From a virus, in IMG/VR virus record IMGVR_UViG_3300025646_000104, positions 1 to 40,962 of that record: DNA of 40,962 bases. One strand, written 5' to 3'. The position numbers were made by a program, and so were the translations under genes. This document shows, one piece after another, positions 20,441-27,772 of the stretch. Under the pieces are notes generated by a model, which did no database searches, was not told where the DNA came from, and was given only the letters and a program-made list of their open reading frames with translations. Position 1 is the stretch's first letter; every line of letters begins with the position of its first letter.

Positions 20441-20697
20441 TGGCCGTCTTCCAAGCAACCGAAACCGCTGGCACTCCTGGTGGTGCTGGCTTCGAGTTGA
20501 TCACTGACACCAGTGCTCATACCGGGCGCTTCTTTCGCCTCTATGCACTTGAGGCATCGGTGATCAACACGGCCACGGTGCAAAACGCCAGTGGTAACAC
20601 CTTCTCTGCTGTACCCATCCCAGCAGGCGGTGCCATTGATGGGTTGTTCACCTCGGTGACGCTCACCTCTGGCAAGGTTGTTGCTTACAAGGTCTGA
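20440..20697 (+). CDS. Small beta-rich head protein (85 aa), decoration candidate
   Basis: The product starts MAVFQATETAGTPGGAGFEL and has alternating strands (TGRFFRLYALEASVINTATV, GLFTSVTLTSGKVVAYKV). This resembles small proteins next to coat genes that decorate capsids or fill head-tail positions. The role is inferred. It is coupled on both sides by TGATG overlaps. Confidence 0.55.
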   Translation: MAVFQATETAGTPGGAGFELITDTSAHTGRFFRLYALEASVINTATVQNASGNTFSAVPIPAGGAIDGLFTSVTLTSGKVVAYKV

Positions 20698-20834
20698 TGG
20701 CCGTGAAAGCTAAGGCGGGTGTTGGTGCTCGCCTTTTTACCAAGGGCAAACCCAAGAAGACCCGGCAAGGGTATGGCCAGCACAGCCGGCCAAATCACGG
20801 GCGCAAAAAGCTGAGAGGACAAGGGCGTGGCTGA
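20697..20834 (+). CDS. Small very basic KKTRQG protein (45 aa)
   Basis: ATG at 20697, TGA at 20832-20834. The core is KGKPKKTRQGYGQHSRPNHG followed by RKKLRGQGRG. I recall the 'KKTRQG.G.HS.P.HGRKK.RGQGR' pattern as recurrent in cyanophage structural clusters; no function is established. With about one third Lys/Arg it should bind nucleic acid. Coupled to its neighbours; overlaps the MuF gene by 8 bases. Confidence 0.7.
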   Translation: MAVKAKAGVGARLFTKGKPKKTRQGYGQHSRPNHGRKKLRGQGRG

Positions 20835-21840
20835 TCTGTCGCAGCAAGTTGAGGAGTTCCTTCGCAATGCGCTGCGGCAAAAACAGCTAGAAGATCGCCT
20901 GATCCGTCAAGCACTGAGAGACCTACGCACCACGCTGATCGCCGTAGAGCGAGTAGTCGGTCAGTCTGGTGTGCTTAGCGTTGGCCCTGGCCGTGAGCAG
21001 ACCATCAGTGCGGTGGTGGCGGCTGTGGCCCGCAGCGTGCAGGAGAGCTTTGGTGTGCCGCAGCTGGCGGCATTGCAAGAAGCCCTGCGGCCGTTTGTGG
21101 AGCAGCAGCTGAGCTTCGCCCGCCGCATGGTCACCATGGCCGGCGGTGACCTAATCAATGAAGGCGCAGCGTCAGCATCTACGGCTCAGGTGCAGCGGAT
21201 CGTCAACGATGCCGTGGTGGCCGGGAAGACGATGAGCACGCAGCTCACGCAGAGCCTGCCGGCGTTGGTGGCTGATCGTGTGGAGCGCTTTGCACGCCTT
21301 GGTCTGTCAGACATCGGCGGTGAAACCTTCGCCACCTACGAGAGCGCCGTGGTGCGCATCACCGAGAACAACGTCGAAGCCCTGATCCGCACCGGTGTGC
21401 AGGAAGTGGGCAATGCCGCGCAGCAGGCGATCTATGAGTTTGAAGCGGACCCGGACTGGATGGGACCGGACGGCTTGGCCTGGACGGCCGTACTCGACTC
21501 GGACGTGTGCCCGATCTGCCTGAAGCTGGACGGCAAGCGGTTTCCGACCGATTACCGCAAGGTCTCACCGCACCCGCAGTGCCGTTGCTATCTGGTGCCT
21601 TGGAAGTGGCGCAATGAGGCCATGACTGATCCGCAGGGCAACCCAGTGCAGCCCAATCGGCTTGCTGATGGTGATGGCCCAGAAGGTGCGCTCTCGTTCA
21701 AGGTGGCTGCCAAGCAGTGGGTCAAAGACAACCCCGAGACTGCTCAGGCCATCTTTGGCAAGAAGTTGGGCCAACGCTTGTTAGACGGTGAGATCAGCTT
21801 TGATCGTGCCGTCAAGCTCTGGCAGTCACCTAAGCGCTAG
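20827..21840 (+). CDS. Minor head protein, Mu gpF/SPP1 gp7 family
   Basis: A 337-aa protein. Residues about 195-260 hold the family domain: 'AIYEFEADPDWMGPDGLAW', WTAVLDSDVCPICLKLDGKR and SPHPQCRCYLVPW, with the CPxC and HPxCRC cysteines. The N-terminal half is helical (QQVEEFLRNALRQKQLEDRL). The C-terminal 'LSFKVAAKQWVKDNPETAQA' is common in the family. These proteins sit inside the head near the portal. GTG start. Confidence 0.85.
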   Translation: MADLSQQVEEFLRNALRQKQLEDRLIRQALRDLRTTLIAVERVVGQSGVLSVGPGREQTISAVVAAVARSVQESFGVPQLAALQEALRPFVEQQLSFARRMVTMAGGDLINEGAASASTAQVQRIVNDAVVAGKTMSTQLTQSLPALVADRVERFARLGLSDIGGETFATYESAVVRITENNVEALIRTGVQEVGNAAQQAIYEFEADPDWMGPDGLAWTAVLDSDVCPICLKLDGKRFPTDYRKVSPHPQCRCYLVPWKWRNEAMTDPQGNPVQPNRLADGDGPEGALSFKVAAKQWVKDNPETAQAIFGKKLGQRLLDGEISFDRAVKLWQSPKR

Positions 21841-21842
21841 GC

Positions 21843-21854
21843 GGGCAAGCTAGC
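21843..21854 (+). promoter_or_regulatory. Late motif GGGCAAGCTAGC
   Basis: GGGCAAGCTAGC two bases after the MuF stop and 17 bases before the ATG at 21872. This is the 'AAGCTAG' variant also found at 23016, 24725 and 34071. Confidence 0.5.
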
Positions 21855-21871
21855 GGCAAGGGTGTGCCGCT

Positions 21872-22429
21872 ATGACCGTCACTGTCGTTGCTACTGCTGG
21901 CGCTGCTGATGCCAACAGCTATCTGACCGTGGCGGCTGCTGATGCCTTGGCTGATTTGTACCTCGGTACCCTCAGCTGGTCATCGGCCACGACCGACAAC
22001 AAAGGTCGTGCGCTGATCATGGCCACGCGCTATCTCGATGAGTTGAGCTACATCGGCACCAAAGCCACATCCACACAAGCACTGCTCTGGCCTCGCAGCG
22101 AAGCGCAATGTGGTGACTGGAGCTATACCAGCAGCGAGATTCCCAAGCAGGTCAAGCAGGCTACGTTTGACCTCGCCGAATACCTGCTGGGTGATGGTGA
22201 TGCGCTCTTGGGCGGTGGTGCCTCCAGTCGTGAGCTGATCCCTGGCATCCCTAACGCCAACCTGAAGCGTGCAAAGGTCGATGTCATTGATGTGGAGTTC
22301 AAAGACGTTGGACAAGCTGAAAGCAAGAACGCTCTGAACCTGCTGCCACATCTGATCAAAGTGCTTGGCTGTCTATGCCTGAGCGGTGCTTCCGCATCGG
22401 TTGGAACTATTCGCGTGGTGCGAAGTTAG
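21872..22429 (+). CDS. Head-tail connector, DnaT-like ssDNA-binding family
   Basis: A 185-aa protein. 'ADANSYLTVAAADALADLYL', then KGRALIMATRYLDELSYIG and LWPRSEAQCGDWSYTSSEIP match phage 'DnaT-like' proteins, which in tailed phages occupy the first connector (adaptor) position after the portal/MuF genes. It ends with a variable hydrophobic segment. Annotation as DnaT-like is historical; a structural role is more likely here. Confidence 0.72.
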   Translation: MTVTVVATAGAADANSYLTVAAADALADLYLGTLSWSSATTDNKGRALIMATRYLDELSYIGTKATSTQALLWPRSEAQCGDWSYTSSEIPKQVKQATFDLAEYLLGDGDALLGGGASSRELIPGIPNANLKRAKVDVIDVEFKDVGQAESKNALNLLPHLIKVLGCLCLSGASASVGTIRVVRS

Positions 22430-22432
22430 ACT

Positions 22433-23026
22433 ATGGCCATGCGCGTTGCTTCTGGCCAGTTATCACTCTTCGCTGCACCACCTGCTGCAGTTGAAAAGAA
22501 GCGCACGCTGAACCATCTCGCCAAGCCGCTGACCCGTGAGGAGCAGCGACGCTTTGGCCGCATGTATGCCGAAAACATCGGATTGATCCGCATGTTCGGC
22601 GGGAAGCTTGGCCGCAAATACGGCCATTGCATGGCCCGTGAGGACATTTACAGTTGCGTCGACTTGGCCTTCATCAAGGCCTGCAAAGCATGGGATCCGG
22701 CTAAGGGAAAACTGAGCACGATCTTCTGGACGTTTGCTCAAGGCGAAGTGCTGCACTTCCTGCGCGGTAGCAACTGGACAATCAAGGCCAGCCATAAGGT
22801 GCGCCTGCTGGGTAACCAAGCGCGGCGACTGATGGCCTTGGGTTGGCAGACCCCTGCCATCTGCAAGGAATTGAGCTGCAGCCGTCAAGATCTCAAGGAT
22901 GCCTTGCTAGCAACGGCTGGCATCGCGCACGATGTCAAAGGCTTTGATCTGCACGTCTGCCCGCGCCTGACACCAATGGAGGTGCTTGAAGCGGAAGAAG
23001 AACTAGAGCTAGCAAGGGCAAGCTAA
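22433..23026 (+). CDS. Second sigma-70-like protein, inside the head-tail cluster
   Basis: A 197-aa protein. Residues about 71-112 (DIYSCVDLAFIKACKAWDPA and KLSTIFWTFAQGEVLHFLRG) follow sigma region 2.1-2.4, and GSNWTIKASHKVR continues like the start of region 3. A second helix-turn-helix at about 134-158 (ALGWQTPAICKELSCSRQDL) stands in for region 3 or 4. It is shorter than ordinary sigma factors. It may direct host polymerase to late promoters, or have become a structural-operon regulator. It sits between two late motifs (21843 and 23016). Confidence 0.75.
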   Translation: MAMRVASGQLSLFAAPPAAVEKKRTLNHLAKPLTREEQRRFGRMYAENIGLIRMFGGKLGRKYGHCMAREDIYSCVDLAFIKACKAWDPAKGKLSTIFWTFAQGEVLHFLRGSNWTIKASHKVRLLGNQARRLMALGWQTPAICKELSCSRQDLKDALLATAGIAHDVKGFDLHVCPRLTPMEVLEAEEELELARAS

Positions 23027-23028
23027 GG
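23016..23028 (+). promoter_or_regulatory. Late motif GGGCAAGCTAAGG upstream of the tail tube gene
   Basis: GGGCAAGCTAAGG overlaps the stop of the sigma-like gene (its TAA at 23024-23026) and lies 21 bases before the GTG at 23050. Confidence 0.5.
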
Positions 23029-23049
23029 CATCTGCCTTTCGCTTAGCCA

Positions 23050-23799
23050 GTGGCTGGAACCTACTTTGCAGCGTTGGACCTCCGCTTCTGGGTGAAGCTG
23101 GGCACCACCGCATCTGCCTCGCCAACAGACAACACCTCAATGACTGAGGTGCTGTCGCTCACCAATACCTCCATCTCGGTGAGTTCTGATACCCAGCAGG
23201 TGCTGGATTATCAGTCGGACTTTGGCTTCACCAGCCAGATCGTGACTGGCAACAGCTACACGATCAGCTGCGCCCTAAATCTCGACCCCACCTCTGAGGG
23301 TTACAAGATCCTCAAGCGTGCTGCACAGGATTCCGCGCAGAACGTGGCGGTGCAGTGGTATCGCGAACTGCCTCTGGTGGGCAGCAGCAACGCCGACCCA
23401 CAGGTGGACGCTGGTGTGGCGTTCGTATCTAACTGGAGCGAATCGCTGGAGGCTGGTTCGATTGCTAGCTGCAGCTTCGACCTGCTGGGCTATGGCGCAC
23501 CGAAGAACTACCAGCAGGGTGATCCTGTTGCCACGCTGACCGTCACCAGCGGCGGCGCCGGCCTGGCTGCTGCAGCGTCTGCTGTGGCCCTGGTGCCTCT
23601 GACCCCTGCCAACGGCAATGGTTCCGGTAAGGGTGCCACTGTGACCACCACTGTGGACGGCTCCGGTGTAATCCAGACTGTCACGGTTGTTTCTGGTGGC
23701 AACAACTACAAGGTCGGCGATACTCTCACCATCCTGGATGCTTCGGTTTACGGCACTGGCGACACTGCTGCTGTACTGACCGTCGCTACGGTTGCCTGA
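23050..23799 (+). CDS. Major tail (tube) protein
   Basis: A 249-aa protein. The first 160 residues form a beta-rich tube domain (AALDLRFWVKLGTTASASPT, DFGFTSQIVTGNSYTISCAL, VSNWSESLEAGSIASCSFDL). Residues about 165-249 are a Gly/Val/Thr-rich surface domain with 'GGNNYKVGDTLTILDA', a pattern common in phage surface Ig-like or YadA-like repeats. An intrinsic terminator 29 bases downstream closes the unit, as usual for this abundant protein. GTG start. Confidence 0.75.
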   Translation: MAGTYFAALDLRFWVKLGTTASASPTDNTSMTEVLSLTNTSISVSSDTQQVLDYQSDFGFTSQIVTGNSYTISCALNLDPTSEGYKILKRAAQDSAQNVAVQWYRELPLVGSSNADPQVDAGVAFVSNWSESLEAGSIASCSFDLLGYGAPKNYQQGDPVATLTVTSGGAGLAAAASAVALVPLTPANGNGSGKGATVTTTVDGSGVIQTVTVVSGGNNYKVGDTLTILDASVYGTGDTAAVLTVATVA

Positions 23800-23827
23800 G
23801 CAAACTAAGCTGTCGGGTGAGTCATGA

Positions 23828-23858
23828 AGCGGCCAGCTGGAGATGGCCGCTTTTTTTT
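23828..23858 (+). terminator. Intrinsic terminator after the major tail protein
   Basis: AGCGGCCA (23828-23835), loop GCTGGAGA, TGGCCGCT (23844-23851), then a run of eight T (23851-23858). It ends the rightward head-tail transcript before the convergent genes. In the reverse direction there is no T tract. Confidence 0.92.
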
Positions 23859-23860
23859 GC

Positions 23861-24310
23861 CTACAGCCCGCTGATGCCGTCTAAGCGTCGCCACTGCTCA
23901 GCAAAAAACTGTTCTAGCGGCTGCTTCTCTAGTGCCGGCTTAATCCAGTTTCGACCGGGTACAACCGTGCCACGGTTTGTGGTGTAGCCGGTCAACACCA
24001 GCGGTGCATAGGTGAAGCCTGATTTGCTCTTGGCGCCCCATGTGAAGCGCAGCTCTGTGGCGCTTGGGCGATCACGGCGCTGTGAACGCAGCAGCCCGCC
24101 AAGATCCACGATGTCCCTTGGGCTGGTCACTGTTTGACCGTTGCGTCGTTTGGTGGCACGCGGCCAAGTGAACTGCGTAGTTTTGATTTCTTCCTTGAGC
24201 TGATCACCCAAGACCTTGCCATAGCTGGTCAGGATTTGCGGCACCCTTAGCTTGAGCTGATTGGCATTCCAACCGGTCAGCTTCAGGCTTGCCTTGATTT
24301 GAATCGGCAT
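23861..24310 (-). CDS. Head-tail joining protein, HK97 gp10-like (leftward)
   Basis: A 149-aa protein: 'IKASLKLTGWNANQLKLRVP', then a helix LTSYGKVLGDQLKEEIKTTQ, and 'YAPLVLTGYTTNRGTVVPGR' followed by NWIKPALEKQPLEQFF. The order 'Y..(V/L)..G......R.(F/W)..PAL.......' is the hallmark of gp10-like tail-completion proteins. It runs opposite to all surrounding structural genes. It is coupled to the upstream gene by TGATG at 24308-24312. Confidence 0.65.
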   Translation of the reverse strand: MPIQIKASLKLTGWNANQLKLRVPQILTSYGKVLGDQLKEEIKTTQFTWPRATKRRNGQTVTSPRDIVDLGGLLRSQRRDRPSATELRFTWGAKSKSGFTYAPLVLTGYTTNRGTVVPGRNWIKPALEKQPLEQFFAEQWRRLDGISGL

Positions 24311-24705
24311 CAGTTCTGACGGTAACGAACCAGCCGGATCTTGTCGCCCAGGACCTGCTGCAATGTTGAACCAATGGTGCCGGAGGCGCCAAAGGGAAAG
24401 CGCGAGCCGATGACCTCACAGGCCACGCTGCCTTGCCCTGCAAAATTGAGCGTGCCAGTCACACCGGGCTTGATGCGGGCATCAAGGGCTTGCGGGTTGA
24501 CCGCATACCCTTCAAAGGTCTCCACCTCACTGTCAACGCCTGGAAAATCTGACGAGGACGAAGCGCCTTGCCGCAAATAAAGGTTGACCTGCAGGGTTTC
24601 AGTCGCAGGCAACACGTTGCCCGTGGTTGGATCCGTGATAGTGCCAACAGTGGGCAGCTCAAAGACTGCAGTGGCGTTGGCGAGCCCGGCGAGTGCACTT
24701 GTCAT
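24310..24705 (-). CDS. Head completion/stopper-like protein (leftward)
   Basis: A 131-aa protein, beta-rich: 'TAVFELPTVGTITDPTTGNV', LQVNLYLRQGASSSSDFPG, GVTGTLNFAGQGSVACEVI and IGSTLQQVLGDKIRLVRYR. Size and strand pattern fit a head-tail stopper. Together with the gp10-like gene it forms an inverted two-gene cassette between tail tube and tape measure. Its ATG directly follows a minus-strand copy of the late motif (24706-24718). Confidence 0.55.
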   Translation of the reverse strand: MTSALAGLANATAVFELPTVGTITDPTTGNVLPATETLQVNLYLRQGASSSSDFPGVDSEVETFEGYAVNPQALDARIKPGVTGTLNFAGQGSVACEVIGSRFPFGASGTIGSTLQQVLGDKIRLVRYRQN

Positions 24706-24738
24706 GATCTAGCTTCCCGCGAAAGGGCAAGCTAGATC
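24706..24738. promoter_or_regulatory. Divergent pair of late motifs
   Basis: The plus strand reads GATCTAGCTTCCC, GCGAAA, then GGGCAAGCTAGATC. So the minus strand has GGGAAGCTAGATC (24718-24706) ending at the leftward ATG, and the plus strand has GGGCAAGCTAGATC (24725-24738) 17 bases before the tape-measure GTG. The two form an almost perfect inverted repeat. One element points into each divergent gene. Confidence 0.6.
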
Positions 24739-24755
24739 TAAAGCCGGTCAGATGC

Positions 24756-27026
24756 GTGGCGGAGAGTCTTGGCTCAGCTGTATTAAGTATCAGCGTTGAC
24801 GACTCTCGCCTGAAGGCTGGTTTGCAGGCTGCTGAGCGACAGGCTCGCTCAACTGGTCAAGCTGTTGGCCAAGCATTTACGGCAACCAATAAGCCGATTT
24901 TGACTGCAGCCAATGGCTTGCAGTATTTCGTTGATGCACAAGGGCGAGCGCGTGATGCGACAGGAAAGTTTCTCACCGTTGCACAGCAGCAGGCTGCTGG
25001 GCTAGATCGGATTGGTGTTGCAGCTCAAGGCACTGGCCTGCGTCTTGGCGAGTTTGCAACCAAGGCTGGCATTGCGCTTGCAGTTTTGGAAACAGCAAGG
25101 CGTATTGCGTTCTTTACAACTGATCAGATTACGCAGCTGGATTCTGCCAGTGCGGCAGTGGAGACCTTGGGTGTTGATTCGCAAGAGTTAAAGTCTAGAC
25201 TTAGGGCGCTTTCTGTTGAACTTGATAGCAACATCAGCCAGATTGATCTCACCAAGGCTGCCTATGACGTGGCTAGTTCTGGTTTTTCTTCGGCTGCTGA
25301 TGCAACGCAAATTCTGAGGGCAGCTGCCATTGGTGCCAAAGGTGGTTTTGCTGAGGTCAACGATGTTGCCTCTGCTCTGACCGGCGTTCTTAATGCCTAT
25401 GGCCTTTCAGCTGCTAGCGCATCAAAGATCGTTGATGGCTTTGTGCAGACACAGGCTGATGGTGTGATCACGGTGCGCCAGTATGCAGCGGAAATCGGCA
25501 ACATCGCTTCGATTGCTGCCGCGTCAGGTGTTGGCATTGAAGAGCTGAACGCTGCGATTGCGACGGCAACGCTGCGCGGTGTTCCTGTTGCGCAGACCTT
25601 CACAGGCCTTCGTCAAGCGCTCGCCAGCATTATTAAGCCATCAGAGCAAGCCAAAGAACTAGCGCAGTCGCTAGGTATTGAGTTCAACGTCAACGCCCTG
25701 CAGGCAAAAGGATTTGGCGGTGTCCTCACTGACATTCAGCAGAAGACAGGTGGTGCGGCCGACAAAATTGCCGTTTTGCTTGGCAGTGTTGAGGCGCAAG
25801 CTGCAGTGCAGCCTTTACTGAATGATCAACTGGTCAAGTACAACGAACTCTTGGGTCGCCAGGCTGATGCCTCTGGTGAGGCTGCCAAGGCAGCCGGTAC
25901 GAATGCCAAGACAATCAGCAGCGGACTGCAGCAGATCGGTAATGGCTTTTCCAATCTGGCAACAACCCTTGATAGCAAGCTGACCCCACTGCTTGGTGGC
26001 TTCATTGCACAGCTCAATAATGTGCTGGCCAAACTTAATCAGGTGTCTGCGTTGACGCCTGAGCAGGTCAAAAGGAGAGATACAGAAGCGGCCAATATCG
26101 TTCAGCAAGCGATTGGCCCACTAGGTGGTAGTGGCTTTTTTGGTGCTGTCACGGTTAAGTACAAAGGCAAAACCTATAAGGGCTCTGCAACTGGTGTTAA
26201 AGAGGCCATCCTTCAAGATCTTCTTAAGGAAGAGCTGGCCAAAGTTAATGAAGCAACTGGAGCCAACTCCACTGCCACAGCAGCACCTGCAAGCGCTTCA
26301 GCGCCATCGGTAGCAGCCGAAGGCGCGAAGGAGGATGCAAAGCGCCTTGCTATCCAAAAGCTTGGCCTTTTGGAGCTGCAGGTCTTGAAATCAAGGACTG
26401 CTGCAGCCAATCAGTTGGCAACGGCTGAAGGCACAGCGCTTTTGGTCCTGCAAAACAAGCTTGGGATTGAAGAGCGGGTTGCGCAAGCAAAAGCAGCGCA
26501 ACTCAAGCTGCAAGAAGAGCTGGCAAAACCGGCTGGTGATGGCAAGGACGGCACCCGTAGCAGCCAGCGTGTTGATGAGCTATTGATCGCCCAGCAAAAG
26601 GCCAATGCCGAAGTGCGCCAAGCCTATGCCGAAGCCGGCGCCAGCTTGGTAAAGAATGCCAAGACTGCTGCCGATGCTTTGAAGTCGGCGCGTGATAGTT
26701 ACAACTCACTGGTGCGATCTAACCTTGACTTCTTGACCCCTGGATTTGCTCGCAGTCAAATCGCCCAGGCGCGTGCTGCCATTCAACCCTTGGTTGATCG
26801 CGGTGTGATTCGCCAAGGCATAGACATTTCCTCGCCGGACCGACTGTTTGAGCTGGCGAACTTCGCGGAAAGCTTTACGAAAGCGGAGCGTGATCTTGGT
26901 CAAGCTATCGACGAGAACACCCGAGCGCAGAAAGAGCTGCTTAACAAGGACTGGAAGGTGACGGTCAACGTTCCTGGCGGAAGCGCCAGCGGTGATGTCG
27001 TTGGCGCCGTCAACTCAAGGCTATGA
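24756..27026 (+). CDS. Tail tape measure protein
   Basis: A 756-aa, mostly helical protein that sets tail length. The N-terminus has 'SISVDDSRLKAGLQAAERQA'. Residues about 120-330 match the phage tail tape measure core (AAYDVASSGFSSAADATQIL, 'AAASGVGIEELNAAIATATL', TFTGLRQALASIIKPSEQAK). The C-terminal half has long coiled coils (ARLQEELAKP-like heptads). The GTG at 24756 fits the motif spacing. Codon use favours GTT, GAT and GCT more than neighbouring genes, suggesting separate ancestry. Confidence 0.9.
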   Translation: MAESLGSAVLSISVDDSRLKAGLQAAERQARSTGQAVGQAFTATNKPILTAANGLQYFVDAQGRARDATGKFLTVAQQQAAGLDRIGVAAQGTGLRLGEFATKAGIALAVLETARRIAFFTTDQITQLDSASAAVETLGVDSQELKSRLRALSVELDSNISQIDLTKAAYDVASSGFSSAADATQILRAAAIGAKGGFAEVNDVASALTGVLNAYGLSAASASKIVDGFVQTQADGVITVRQYAAEIGNIASIAAASGVGIEELNAAIATATLRGVPVAQTFTGLRQALASIIKPSEQAKELAQSLGIEFNVNALQAKGFGGVLTDIQQKTGGAADKIAVLLGSVEAQAAVQPLLNDQLVKYNELLGRQADASGEAAKAAGTNAKTISSGLQQIGNGFSNLATTLDSKLTPLLGGFIAQLNNVLAKLNQVSALTPEQVKRRDTEAANIVQQAIGPLGGSGFFGAVTVKYKGKTYKGSATGVKEAILQDLLKEELAKVNEATGANSTATAAPASASAPSVAAEGAKEDAKRLAIQKLGLLELQVLKSRTAAANQLATAEGTALLVLQNKLGIEERVAQAKAAQLKLQEELAKPAGDGKDGTRSSQRVDELLIAQQKANAEVRQAYAEAGASLVKNAKTAADALKSARDSYNSLVRSNLDFLTPGFARSQIAQARAAIQPLVDRGVIRQGIDISSPDRLFELANFAESFTKAERDLGQAIDENTRAQKELLNKDWKVTVNVPGGSASGDVVGAVNSRL

Positions 27027-27772
27027 CTGTCACCATCGGACCTTTCACCGCGTCCACCCTGACGGCTCAGCCGTTCGGCTACGACGAGACCGAGACCATT
27101 AGCGGCCTTACGGCACGCAAGTGGCGAATGTCAGGGCTACTGACCCCAGCCCAGTGGTCGCAGCTGCTGAGCGTCTACAACAACTGGCGCGATGCTCGCA
27201 TCACTGACACCGACACGCTGCTTAGCGCCAGTGTGGGCACCACCGTCAGCTTGACCGCCAGCGCCAATGGCTTGAGCTGGGCCGGTGTGGCCTGCTGGTT
27301 CCTCAACGCCCCTGTGGGTGAGCAGGTCGGGCCGTACATCAGCACCACAGCTGAGGTGGTGGACGCTGCGCAAGCGCTAGCAGTGCTGCTACGCCAGCAA
27401 GAGAAGAACCGCCAACGCAGCGAGGCCGAACGCCCTGACCTCGGCACGATCACGCTAGGCACGGTGGTGATCAAACTCACCAGCCCACTGGAAAGCCGCC
27501 AAGACGGTCCATCAGTGGCGATGACTGCGGCAGGCACCAGCTACATCACTGGCCCGCTCGTAGCGCACCGGGTCTATGCGGTGGAGGGCTACATCACCAG
27601 CGGCACCTTTGACAACTTGCTGAACTGGTACGACACGACGGTGGCAGCGGTGCCAGCAGTGGGCAGTTGGTTTCCCACGACTCCACCATCAGCCAGCGCT
27701 GAAGTGATCATCAACGCGGGTGTGAAGAGCACCCGATACAACGTCAGCCTCACTCTGCTGCAGATCCTCTGA
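27023..27772 (+). CDS. Distal tail-type protein
   Basis: A 249-aa protein, ATG at 27023 overlapping the tape-measure stop (ATGA). The N-terminal half reads as strands (VTIGPFTASTLTAQPFGYDE, ARKWRMSGLLTPAQWSQLLS) and the C-terminal half has 'GTSYITGPLVAHRVYAVEGY'. Position directly after the tape measure and before the large hub protein fits a Dit-like tail-tip ring. No strong motif confirms it. Confidence 0.6.
   Translation: MTVTIGPFTASTLTAQPFGYDETETISGLTARKWRMSGLLTPAQWSQLLSVYNNWRDARITDTDTLLSASVGTTVSLTASANGLSWAGVACWFLNAPVGEQVGPYISTTAEVVDAAQALAVLLRQQEKNRQRSEAERPDLGTITLGTVVIKLTSPLESRQDGPSVAMTAAGTSYITGPLVAHRVYAVEGYITSGTFDNLLNWYDTTVAAVPAVGSWFPTTPPSASAEVIINAGVKSTRYNVSLTLLQIL

Noticed and set aside
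24751-24755. ATG at 24751 as tape measure start
   Set aside because: It is in another frame and leads to an early stop; the GTG at 24756 opens the long frame.
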